Shown one piece after another: positions 23,300-34,386 of a stretch of 37,324 nt of DNA. This DNA is from Folioceros fuciformis (taxonomy: Eukaryota > Anthocerotophyta > Anthocerotopsida > Anthocerotales). Each line of letters opens with the position of its first letter. The first letter of the stretch is position 1. A program made the translations under genes and the position numbers. A model generated the notes under the pieces. The model was not told the origin of the DNA. It saw nothing but the letters and a program-made list of their open reading frames with translations, and searched no databases. The stretch spans positions 1 to 37,324 of the forward strand of contig JBNGIO010002532.1 of assembly GCA_049999805.1 (NCBI GenBank), given 5' to 3'.

Positions 23300-25689
23300 G
23301 TTAACAAGGTCTAATCAAAATGAAAAGATTCTAGAAAGCCTATTTTGTCCACTTTGAATTTGGTTCAATCCGCACTCCATATCTACATTTTATCTATTTT
23401 TTTCTTAACATGAAGGCCGTCGACATGTCTTCATAAATTTTTTATTCCAAAAACTTGATTAATACAAAAACTAATGAGTCCACAATTTGAATGTTTTTAA
23501 AAAAACTTGATAATTCAAGTCTATTGAAAGTGGTACGCTAGTAGATCGGCATGTACTCAATATGGGCACATGTGTTCAATGTGATACCCAAGTGAGTGTG
23601 CTGGTGGTGCAAATAGGGGGAGGGAGTGGATCGGGCGAGGAGGAAGTAGGGGTCGTCTTTATTCCGTCAATGTCCACATGACGGGAATAGTAGATGCTTG
23701 TATATAGGAGTTTGGATGCAACCATGTAGCCACACCGGCGGTCGCCCCCCCCCCTTAGTACCGATGTCCACAACCGTGAACGTCATGTTAAGTTTCCCGC
23801 CACTTCAGCACTGCTTTGCGTCATTTGTGGATTGTGTTTGTAACAAATCCCTATTTGCACCGCCGGAATGCGGCCATTTATGGAACCCTGTACTCAATGA
23901 TTCCCTGAACCCGAAAGGCAAGGCCTAAATTACCACTTGTCCAACCATGCTCACCAGACGAAATGTCATTTGCTGGGCTCGAGGTACGAGCATGGGCTGG
24001 CAGGACGGCCTCGTAAATGAGGAACATAATAATGTTTGAGGGTTACAGAAAAACCTGGCAAAACGCAGCTAATGTTACCCATGTACACATGTAATGAGTT
24101 AGGTAGGCTGTACTCAGAGCCACAAGAATGGCTCACCTCGTCCCTTTCTCATATCCTTGTGTTGTCCACAGTGCAGCAGAGAGTGTGGTATGCCATGTAG
24201 ACAAAGCCTGTCCGCACCCCCCACCGTAGCCCAATCCAGTGTAGCACTTGTCCCTATCCTTAAACTCGAGCCTTTCACATGCATGTATGATATGCAGCAG
24301 AAACCCTCACTTGCAAAATGCCACAGTTTGTAGCGTCGAGGGCATGGAATATTGCAAAGGCAACAGAACCAAAAGCATTGACTGTAACCCGACACACCTT
24401 GCACGCGATAGTTGGGGGACGCCGCGTATGCAGAACATGTGGATTCTCATGGATATGAGTTTTATATGACAGTACGGCCAACAGCACATAGTGTGCATGC
24501 AAACGAAGGCAAAGTTGTGGTTGTTGGAGGCATAATGTGGCCATCTTCTAGACCATGTTTCAATGCCTACGAGGTGAACTGATGATGACTTGTCCAGGGC
24601 ATGCCATCCCCAATAACCTAACCTAAGTCTATTGAATATGGTGCGTCGGTAGACCGACACACCACCTATTCGAAAGATATCATGTTGATGTTTATGACGA
24701 TAGGCTCATACAAAAATAGGGTCATCATGGTTCGCCTTAGAATCAACAACTACATCTAAATCTCTAAGCCATTGAGCATCTGTGTTGCCAAAGTCATCAC
24801 CTTCCACCTCTAACACTAAAAAGTGGGGGTCGTCTATTGTTTGGGGTGGTATAGTATCATTCTTATCCCACACCGTAATAGCCTAAAGGTTCTCTACTGG
24901 CCTATCATTATTTTGGGACCTCTCTGTTCTTCCTTGAAAGATTGTACACTTGCATTTTGCAGTCAACGCTGCCATCTCCGGACACTTCTTTTGCCCAGAA
25001 CTTTGATGGTTTGCGTGCGAAACTTTGGTCTCTCATCCAGCGACTCTCTAGTGGGGATAGACCAACGAACATGTCAACTGACAGGACAGCATTATGAGCA
25101 ACGATAACACCAACAAGCCGATGAGGCTAGGTTGTGGTGCAAGGCCCATAGTGTCCTATAGAGGGTAAAGCAACTAGCAAGAAGAGGGAGCTCATGCCAT
25201 GGCGAGCTATTAATCTGGCCGGGATCTACTTGTTAAGGGCCATTGATTTCTTCCTAAGCCATATAGCACAAAGAAGGCAAGCTTGAGATATTGGGGTTGT
25301 TGGTCATGGACGATTAGAGGACCAGTTGGGGCGCAATGGATGTGTGGTAATGTTCTAAAACATGAATAGCAAAACCGGGCCATGGTTGCTCAAGAGGCAA
25401 GTGGGCACGCTGCAAGGAGTTAATCGAAAGGCTAAGTAGAATAGTTTGTGTATTGCCAATTTTATTTAAATGTGTTGAGAAGAACGAGAGCCTAAATTAG
25501 CCAAAAGCTAATGAGGGTCTAAGTAATTCCTTTGTTGTGCACGGGAAGATTATCTTTCAATTTTTCTCTAAATACCAAGGTCAAATTTGTATTTCACTTT
25601 TTATCATATATTTTAAAGGTCCTTAATTCCTCAAACTCTAATTTTCAACATCATCAACCCCCTACATAAGCAACGGAGGGTTGTGTAAG
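23300..25689. other. Gene-free stretch with scattered short frames
   Basis: No recognisable gene. It holds a C-run near 23745-23755, AT-rich blocks, and overlapping short frames on both strands at 24100-24660 that look neither homologous nor spliced. Likely degenerate intergenic or transposon DNA. Confidence 0.5.
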
Positions 25690-26078
25690 TGATAAAGTCC
25701 ATAAGTACTCTCCCTTGCTACAAGAGCATATTTTGATCCCATAGCTTTTAAGACCGATGGAGCCATGCGCAAGGACTTTTCAAGGTTCATCAAGGAGTGT
25801 GTAAAGGTATATTATAGTTCTAAGAATAAGTTTATGCCTCTTTCCTTTGTGGTGACCTTTCAACGATGAGTATCCACTTCTTTGCAAAGAGCATTAGCCA
25901 ACAAAGTTTTAGAATAGTAACGAGCATAGATCAAATGGCTTCTTTGGCACCAGTGGTGGGTAGGCCTTTTATTATTCTACATCGCGACAATTTAAGAGTA
26001 GTAGGTATTTTTTTGAGAATGATGTTTGAAGGGCATAATATCTTTTTTGGCCTTTGGCCCTACTTGCGTTATTATTAA
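25690..26078 (+). pseudogene. Decayed coding relic, family not recognised
   Basis: Two plus-strand frames appear to continue each other across a stop and frameshift near 25865. The first reads RAYFDPIAFKTDGAMRKDF then IKECVKVYYSSKNKFMPLSF. The second (25866-26078) reads SIDQMASLAPVVGRPFIILH then RDNLRVVGIFLRMMFEG. Composition is protein-like and unlike the surrounding AT-rich DNA, but I cannot name a family. It could be a transposon accessory gene or a host gene fragment. Confidence 0.3.
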
Positions 26079-26870
26079 TATGTTTGGAGTAGATGAGACT
26101 TTCCATTATTTTTTTCAATAGTAAAAAATAGCCCACATGGAGTTTTCAATGTGATGATCTAAAGCGAGTTAGGATAGCTCCTCTCATAGACTCTGATGTT
26201 GCACAAGTGAGAAGTGTACATAAAGTTGATAGACTGAATATGAGGAGTAGAAATCTTTTCTTTTCTTTTTTTTATTGAATTTTTAAAAAAATATATTTGA
26301 ATGTTCAAGGGTTTTGATATATTTAACTACTATGAAAGTGAAATAAGTTCTTATATTGTTAGTGCCAATAAATATGTTTGAAGTATTGTTAACGCACTGA
26401 ATAACAAGATTCTTGATCTTTGTGTGCTGTTGCTTGTTATCTATTCAGTCCTAAATTTTATCTTCAAGATATAGATGAGCGTATATTGTCAGTAAAGTTT
26501 GGAACTATGTCATTTAATGCAAATACTAATGTAGTCAACCCTTTTGCAATGATGAGATGTGTTAAGTTGAGTTGCTAACATTTGTGTCTAACTTGAAGTC
26601 TTCTTATGTGGGATTGAGTATATCGGCAGCTCACAAAATATACTCAACATCTCAGTAGCGGGTAGTATTGACCCATGTATATTATGTCTAAAAAAATCTT
26701 TGTGATGAATAACATAAGAACTAATCTTAACATTCTCACTCTTCATGTAGTAATGGGTATATCTATCAATGGTTCTCCTCTTGAGGAGTGTCATGGAGCA
26801 TGAAAAGTTTGGAACTATCGATGTCCCGAGTGTGAGCTTGTCCCGAGGCAACTCCACTAATCTTAGCTGT
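26079..26870. other. AT-rich gene-free stretch
   Basis: AT-rich DNA with homopolymer runs (for example around 26265-26295). Frames are short and closed. No coding signal is seen; probably old transposon sequence. Confidence 0.5.
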
Positions 26871-26876
26871 GAGAAC

Positions 26877-27055
26877 TATGGAACTACCTCGTCCCATAGC
26901 TGGGATAGTCTCAGCAGTCCCGACAGTGGGATTGCCATGTCCCAAAGCTGGGAGAGTCCCGGCAATCCCAGCGATAGGACTGCCATGTTCGAAGGCTAGG
27001 ATAGTCCCGGCAATCCTAGCAGTGGGACTGCCATGTCCCATGGCTGGAACAGTCT
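26877..27055. repeat. 48-bp minisatellite, about 3.7 copies
   Basis: Imperfect direct repeat, exact period 48 (the GCC of the shared 'gccatgt' block falls at 26934, 26982 and 27030). Each unit holds a 'ccatgtcccaaagctggga'-like block and a 'cccggcaatcc' block. 48 is a multiple of 3; read on the minus strand it encodes a 16-residue repeat (GHGSPTARIAGTILAF-like) that runs on from the retroelement frame. Confidence 0.85.
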
Positions 27056-27950
27056 TGGATGCGGCTCCCTTGCCTCTTGTTACTTGCCCACTTGTCAGCA
27101 GCATAGTATTTGGAATTGCTATAGCCCGAATTGGGCCAAAGTTTCGGCAATCCAAAGCATGAGTCCGCCACAAAGGGTCCCCCTTGCAAAGAACAAAACA
27201 TGCTGGGAGAGCATATGCTCCTACCCCCCCTAGCCATTGAAGCTTGTATGCCGTAGTGCTGAGGCTGCCAGAGAAGCAGCACATAGTGGACAATACCACA
27301 GCTGCTCCGACACCTCGGAGAGAGGCGGCTGCAAGCAAAATGGTGCTCGCTGTTGCAGTGGTAGCACAGCAACATCAGCTCAGGGTCATCTATTCTCCTG
27401 CAAATTTGGTATGGGTAATCAACCGGAGGTACCCAATCATTGGTGACAATGGTTGGATCCAAGTTGGGCAAATGGCAAGGCGCACAATTTTTCATGTGAT
27501 CCTTTGTGGTACATCCATCTGATCCTTGTAGCACTAGCACACCATTGTCCTTGCCCTCTTGAACTCGTAGCACATGTCGACTGGTGGTGGTGTCAAGGGT
27601 GTCTCCCACTTGCTTCTACAAGTAAACAAAGTCTCCCACCTAGAATTTCTTAAGCTTGGGTCTGAAGCTGCTGCTGCGAGTGTGGGCATATCTAAGGGTG
27701 TCCCGATGTTGGGCAATCCTCAAATTAGCCATGGCCATCAACATGGTTTGCCGAAACAGCATGGCACGCTGACCAATGACCGTTGCCCAAATTGCAGGAT
27801 CATCAAGATCCACTACCTCATAGAGTTGCTTGGCAATGGAGCTAGGCGGCATGGGTTCCCTCCCAAACAACAAGAAGTAGGGGCTGAAATGTGCCAAGAA
27901 GGCATGCTGACTCATACAGTAGAACAGCCCTATGATAGGCAAAGGGTGCA
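27050..27950 (-). pseudogene. Ty3/gypsy retrotransposon relic: integrase C-terminus with a PHD finger
   Basis: On the minus strand the 27942-27640 frame carries the gypsy-integrase end motif FSPYFLLFGREP and continues LRIAQHRDTLRYAHTR...RPKLKKF. The same frame continues past two in-frame TAG codons (27642-27640 and 27618-27616), with VGDFVYL between them, into GDTLDTTTSRHVLRV and TTKDHMKNCAPCHLPNLDP. A PHD finger follows (about 27417-27280): YQIC...MLLCYHCNSEHH in one frame and FCLQPPLSE...LWYCPLC in another, so there is a frameshift near 27340. The first zinc Cys is Tyr. No reverse transcriptase, RNase H or protease is visible upstream, so only the end of pol survives. It is a dead fragment. 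Gypsy affiliation is solid; PHD is my reading of Cys/His spacing. Confidence 0.75.
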
Positions 27951-28837
27951 GATGAGGGTTCTGGATGGTGAAAAAGCCGTGGTTTTTGGTCGGTCCATCT
28001 TAAGATGAGGGTGACAAGGGTGGGGGAGCAATTAAAGTTGATGACAATACACTGAGGTATTTTCTATCATTGAAAAAGAGATGGAAAGTCCATCTACTCA
28101 AAAGAGGAACAACCCCAGAAAGGCCAAAAAGGTACTAGCCCCTACACTTGCATGATTGATCTTGCGAGGCGTGGGCCATTCGAGTGAGACAAAGACCATG
28201 CTATTGTCATGTGCAAGCTAAAGTAATGTTATAGACTTGAGGTTGTTTTTAAATGTATGCAAAAGTTATGGCAACATAGAGTGGAAGGACTAGTGTTTTC
28301 AAAGCAGTGTTAGGCTGTACCCCAGAATGGGCCCGCACATGTGCTCAAGGCAATGCCTATGTTGAGCCTGATAGGTGTAGTTAGCTCAAAACACATAGAG
28401 TGAAAGCATGCACCAACAAGAGACTTGAAGTGGCCAGCTTAAAGGTACATAGAAATTACGCATGCGCAATGACTTCGGCGATCATGTCAAGGCTTGAGAA
28501 GAAAAAAGTGTTGCAAGTAATGGGTACCTTGCGCATCGATTTGCATGGTTCTGTCCGTTATGGGTTGACAATGACATACATGGGAAAACTTCTCATGGAG
28601 ATAGGTACGAGACATGTATCTAAAACCGACGTAAATGTCCGTCCTGGAAAGAAAGCAAAGTTGCAGCTACAACTGAAATAGTTGAAACACATATATATCC
28701 CACCAGAAATGAAAACCTAAAATGAATATGTGGTGCAAGCGGTACTGCCTAATAGTCATTGTCTCCAATGTCCGAAATTCATCAGACACTCTACTAAGGA
28801 GCTCCATTGTGTCAGATTCAATCTGGTTCCCACACAT
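27950..28837. other. Gene-free stretch downstream of the phosphorylase
   Basis: Contains the phosphorylase 3' UTR at its right end. A 93-codon plus-strand frame at 28400-28681 has no motif I recognise and no splice or codon signal, so I do not call it. Nothing else is supportable. Confidence 0.5.
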
Positions 28838-31800
28838 CTATATCGGACGTCTTAATGATTTAACACCCCATACGTCATCCGCGAACTCCCGTATAGTCCG
28901 ATCGCTGCTGAATTTTCCCGAAGACGCTGTGCTCAAGATGCTCATTTTCAACCAGCGAGTGCGATCAACGAAAGCTTTATCAACGGCAGCCTGTCAACGA
29001 CGCTTCGTTAAACACCTTGCTGAAGCACATGCCTCCTGCCGGTCATCAAGGGATGCAGGGAAGACACCAAAATTCGTACCTGTGCCTCCAAGTAGCTTGC
29101 AAAGTCGTTTCCTAGGAGGTAGAAATCTCCACCCTGCCCATCCAAGGTATCGCACAATGGCCCGAACACTTCTTTATGCCCAAAAACGCCACTGCGTATC
29201 ATTCTGCAGACGAGGAAAGAGTTACACGACGCAAAGAATTGCATGCCAAATACTTGCACACGGACACTCACCCTACAACCCGCAGAAATTCCAAAGGAGG
29301 ATTAAAGTTCCGTCGTTCCTCTCGCAGTTGAGCCACTTGGTCTGCCGTGACACCGAAGATGAACTGCAAAACACATCAAATCTTTAATGTTTGTTATGTG
29401 GTCCTGTACCAGAATGACTCAGCAGAAATTCGAAACTTATTTACCATGTTGTCGACCCCTATCTCATCCCGAATCTCAACGTTTGCTCCATCCATTGTAC
29501 CAAGAATAATACAGCCGTTCATTGCGAATTTCATAATGCTCGTTCCTGACGCTTCATTGCCAGCTAGACTGGGGCCCAGTGAGTGGATGTCAGAAAATCG
29601 TTTCAAAGAGTTTGAGAGTGAACAAGAGCTTTCTTTCGAACAATCTACTAACCTGATGTGTTGAGACAGATCACTAGCAGGTATGATTAGCTCTGCAACC
29701 GATACGTTGTAATCTGGAATGAACACCTGTGTGTACGAGGAGCCGTGAATACACAGCAGCAAGCATCACACAGAATCAGCTACAACTAGCTCACGCGACG
29801 GCAAGGATCACACTCACCACTTTCAGAAGATTCTCAACGTCTGCATCATTGTTTATAATTTTACCAATTGCATGTATCAACTTGACTATCAGCTTCGCGA
29901 CGTCATAACCTGGAGCAGCTTTCCCACCAAAAATGCAGACACGAGGGACGACACGTCTCCTCTCTTCAGGAGACAAGTTCTACAACATGATACTTGCAAG
30001 GATCAATGACGACAGACCTAGATTCAGACTTGCAAGTTCTTTGGACAGATTGCAGGACGTGGTACATGGAGATGGGCGTCACCTTTATGCAGTCATAACG
30101 GTGGATGATGCTCAGCACATTGAGAAGCTGCCTCTTGTATTCGTGAATGCGCTTGGTCTGGACGTCGAACATTGCATCGATGCTCACCTGAATTGGACAG
30201 CTGCGGTTAATCACAGCATCATATAATGCAGATGAACACGGAGGTGCACTTCAAATACCTTCACGCCCGTTAACTTTTCAATATATCTTGCCAGCCGCTG
30301 CTTGTTGTGACGCCGAACCTGACACAATGACGGTGTTGAGATGTGATCTGACTAGTAGAACAGACTCGTGCCATTATAAGGTGCCCTTTCAGTACCTGGA
30401 ACCACTCCTGTTGTAAGTTGAGATCATTCGCGTGCTCCTTAAGCCCCAGTAACAAATCTAGATTGGTAATCCAGGACTCTGTACCCAGCCATTTGGTTAT
30501 GACCTCCCGTAGTCCTTGGTTCGAGGAAGCTAGCCATCGCCGCTATTCGAAAAATCAAGGAATTCCACATCAGTTTTCTCCAAGCGCAGCTCAGAGGGAA
30601 AAAGGGATAACGTCGATCCACAACATTCGCATATCATGGCTTCCAAAACGGAAGACAGGCGAAGCAAGATCAAACCTGAGTGACGCCATTCGTCTTGTTG
30701 TGAAATTTATGAGGCGAGATGTCGAAAAAGTCCTGCACAGAGAGAACGTAGAGAATTCTTCATTGCATCCAACACTATCTGAGGAAGAGCAATTGGTAGA
30801 CGATATACATCTGCATAAGTTCCAAAATTTTGTGCAGCACAGGGTATCATGCCTTGAAGACGTTCTGCTTGAGGTGCAGAGAGTGGATTTCAGCCACCCC
30901 ATTAACTGCGTGACATGCTACCAGACCCAGTGTTGCCATTCTTACGGCCTGCTACAAGCACAGGAAATGATAGGCAACCACTTACAACACTTCCAAACTA
31001 TAATTAAAAATTCGCAAGTGCAGAACCAGAGCTTTCATGTAAGATGCAGTGCAAACCTTTTTTTCTCCCTCCTCAATAATAGACATTCTAGCCAAGCGGT
31101 CATAGTCATTTCCAATTTTCTTCTTCAGGTCTTCAAGAAATTGGTAATTGATCTCGTAGATGATCTTAAGGGAACAGAACAGAACAGAACAGATCAATAC
31201 ACAAGGAACGCACGACACATGTATCTCAAATGACAACTAGCCATGGCATTCATTTGATTACTTTATCTGAAGAAGTTGACTCTTAAGCAGAATAGAATAT
31301 TATGAACAGAACAGCCAGCGGAATTCGATGGTGCCAGTCAGCTGTGCGGAAACCCATTGAGCAAAGAGATCTCACACACCTAACAGAATCAGCTTGGCCA
31401 GAACTTTAATACCTGCAGATGGCGTGGTAAAACTTTTTCTAGAAGCTCTACTTGCCACTTCTCCAGTGCCTCCGGAAGTACAGTGTGCACCGTGAAAGAG
31501 AAAACCTGTGTAGTGATTGCCCAGGCTGTGCTCCACTCAAGCTCTTCAACATCCACTAAAAGACGCATTAGTTCTGGCACCCCAATGATTGGATGGGTGT
31601 CATTGAGGTGTAAGGCGACCTGGGGAGAAACAATAAGTCAGTTAAACCCGAATGCTGACAATTGTCAATCAGAATTGCTTGCTCAATGTTCAGGCACATA
31701 TGCTCAACTGTCAGTGATAGTTGGTTACAAGTGCTATGACGAGGACATAACGCAATTCTTTACTTTATCAGGAAACTCATCGAAAGTTGGATGGTGGTCC

Positions 31801-34386
31801 TTGTATCGTCGAACCACGTCCTGCAGAGATGCCGAGACAAAAAAGTGCTGTTGCTTCAACCTAAGCTCCTTACCCTGCATATGACGTCATCAAACACTTG
31901 GGATGAGACATCGTTAGTGGTGTCATAAAGTTACGATGCCACAAAACACATAGATGGAGCTCGACTTGAGGGACCAAGCGCATCTGCAACAGACCTGATA
32001 AGTTCGATCATCCGGATAAAGAATGCTGCTGATGGTCTCCGCTCGCTGTTTACTGAGGATAGCATTCACATAATCCCCTGTATTGAATGATTGCTATCCA
32101 AGTGTACAAAGTCCTCATAAGCCATAGTACAGCACGAATTCCAGGCCCAACACAAGGACCCGTTACATAAAACTGGACATGCTATACTGAAAATGTGGGC
32201 AGGATCGCTACCAAATCAATTTCTCCACTTGGTTTAGCGGCCCAAAGGCGCATATTTATCGTGTTGTTCGTACCATAACCGGGAATAGGGTTGTCATAAG
32301 CAACAGCTTCAACCTAACATGAGCCAGATGTGAAACATCAGGAGGCAGAATGAGCAGCTGAGTGAGACACGAACAGCACACCAGAGTCGAGGAATAGCCA
32401 AACTTACTAGTTCTCCAGGAATCCATTTAAAATGCTTCTGCCCATTGCGCAACTCTTGTTCTACTGTTCCATAAAACTGGACATGGCACACAACCGAAAA
32501 ATTCAAATAGAGACCTGTGCACAAAATTCTACCAACGACTTGTAAATCAGGAGGCAAAACTCACTTGCACAGAGTATGTGACATGCACCCGCTCAATCTC
32601 CCATGGATTCCCAAAGTTCAGCCAATAGTCAGGCTGCTCGTGTTGATACCCATCTTGAATTGTCTGCCTGAACATGCCATACTGGTACCGAATGCCATAC
32701 CTAACCCGGAAACAAAAGTGCTCATTAGAGGACCATCACAACCAAAGCATTGCCAGAACAGCGTTCTCTCAGCTGACAGGCACGTACCCCCAAGCTGGAT
32801 AGTCTAGCGTTGCAAGAGAATCCAGGAAACACGCAGCTAGGCGTCCCAGTCCTCCATTGCCCAAGGCAGCGTCCCGTTCCTGCACGCGAAGACATTAGAC
32901 TGATTTCCATGCCCGGGCTTGTGAGACGGTGAATTACCATCGGGGCTCATGTCTGGAAAAGAGAAGCCCAGGAGAACATCACATTCTCACCCAATCAATT
33001 CAATTCTACTACTGAATCGAAAGTAAGCCTATCCGACATGCCTGACGTTATCACAGATATCAGCTAATTGGCAACTGCCTGACCTTATTGGTTCCTGAAA
33101 TTGCATACCAGCTCCCTAACATGCTGCAAACCAAATTTTATACGATACTGCCACGTTTAGGTGGATACGATTTAATGATGGAAGGGTAGCCAGCCAAATC
33201 AGTCCCTTTCCAAACACCTACCTGTTCCACCAACACCTCCAAGTTGTAGCCTAGCTGCCTTAATGCTTCGGCGTATTGATCCTTGATTCCAAGATTGAAA
33301 ATGCTGTTAAGCAAGGAACGACCTACGCATGACGTGCATGGTCAGAGTCATCAAGTCGCACCTGCTGTTTGCAAGCGAGACATGAATGTTCAAATAGAGT
33401 TCACACACCCATCAAGAACTCCATGGACAGGTAGAACACTCGTTTCACATCCCTGTCCCTAAAGAACTGCTGGGTATCATTCCAGCTCTCAATAAGACGG
33501 TCCCGTACACTGTAAGCTGTACCCTGCACAATGTTCTCAACCGATTGTGAGAACCCAGAACTTGACCACTGGCAACACAATAAGGAATCAGGTGGCACAT
33601 CCCAGCCGGCAACTTCTTTGAGGATACCTGGTAGGCCTCAAAGTCATCGAACTTGAACCGTGACCGAGCAACCGTGTACTCAACATGATCCACTATACTT
33701 TTTTGTATACTCCTCACGTCATCCTTCAAATACTGGTCCACTATGCTGTACAAGAGCGCTGTTCTCCCTTTCATCTCCGGTGTCTCCAGCAGATCATCTG
33801 CTTTTCTGGAGAGTACAGAAAGCGGTCGGCTTTGCACCTTTCCCTTCCCTGAAAGAAGCTCCTCATCCAAGACTGACAGCAAAGCTTTTGTTATGTTTTT
33901 CTTATCCGCGGAGTTCAAAATCTTCTGCCCCTGCTTGTCCGTGAGATGGAAGGATTTGGAAACATACTCTCCGTCTTCAAGGTCAATTGCAGCTCTGGAC
34001 ACCTGCAAACCGAGGTCCTGAAAAGTGGAAATCACCCTTTGCAGTAATGCTGGCCTGTTGAAAGCCTTCACACGTATCACAGTGTGTTCCTCAGAGCTGT
34101 CGTTGTCCACCGTAACAACACTGGAAATAGAATTCCCAGCTCTGCGGGAGGCGGATAAATCTGGACGGGTATCCACGACGTCCACGGCGTTCTTCCTCAG
34201 TTGAGCAATCGTGAGACAGGCAACCTTGTTGACCGGGCAAACCGTGAAACCACCACATGGCAACTTACTCCTCAGAGCACGTCCATGATACGAAGAATGC
34301 CGAGCTCCATACTCCCGAGAGTGACTCTCGAATTCTGCTTTGGCCAAGAAAGGAGTCTGTGCTGCTACATGCGCCAGGCTCCCCAT
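28838..34386 (-). CDS. Alpha-1,4-glucan phosphorylase with N-terminal ACT domain, probably plastidial
   Basis: Removes glucose from glucan ends with phosphate, giving glucose-1-phosphate (EC 2.4.1.1). 22 exons: 34386-33628, 33568-33409, 33322-33222, 32879-32788, 32700-32565, 32476-32408, 32313-32212, 32093-31995, 31874-31764, 31619-31413, 31164-31057, 30948-30853, 30732-30676, 30542-30396, 30318-30259, 30187-30083, 29979-29818, 29726-29653, 29568-29445, 29363-29272, 29203-29080, 28990-28838; 1045 codons. Residues 1-85 are a Ser/Arg-rich, acid-poor leader like a transit peptide. Residues ~90-172 read as an ACT domain ([18 protein letters not shown], then [15 protein letters not shown]). The core starts near 210. 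Core motifs: [56 protein letters not shown] and the PLP-lysine block [10 protein letters not shown] (Lys895). The core lacks the ~78-residue insertion of angiosperm L-type enzymes. Exon 12 ends at a GC donor. Start chosen at the first ATG (34386). Glucan phosphorylase is certain; plastid targeting and ACT function are inferred. Confidence 0.94.
31171..31195. repeat. GAACA microsatellite in a phosphorylase intron
   Basis: About four tandem 'gaaca' units lie in the intron between exons 10 and 11 of the phosphorylase gene, just upstream of the exon 11 acceptor. Confidence 0.8.

Noticed and set aside
24100-24660. Overlapping minus-strand frames as a Cys-rich gene
   Set aside because: Three partly overlapping frames of similar length on one strand, no motif and no consistent splicing.
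28722-29387. 221-codon plus-strand open frame
   Set aside because: Antisense to the last three phosphorylase exons; no domain or codon signal of its own.
30418-31233. 271-codon plus-strand open frame
   Set aside because: It lies antisense to phosphorylase exons 11-14 and their introns; the minus-strand exons carry clear homology, so this is a shadow.
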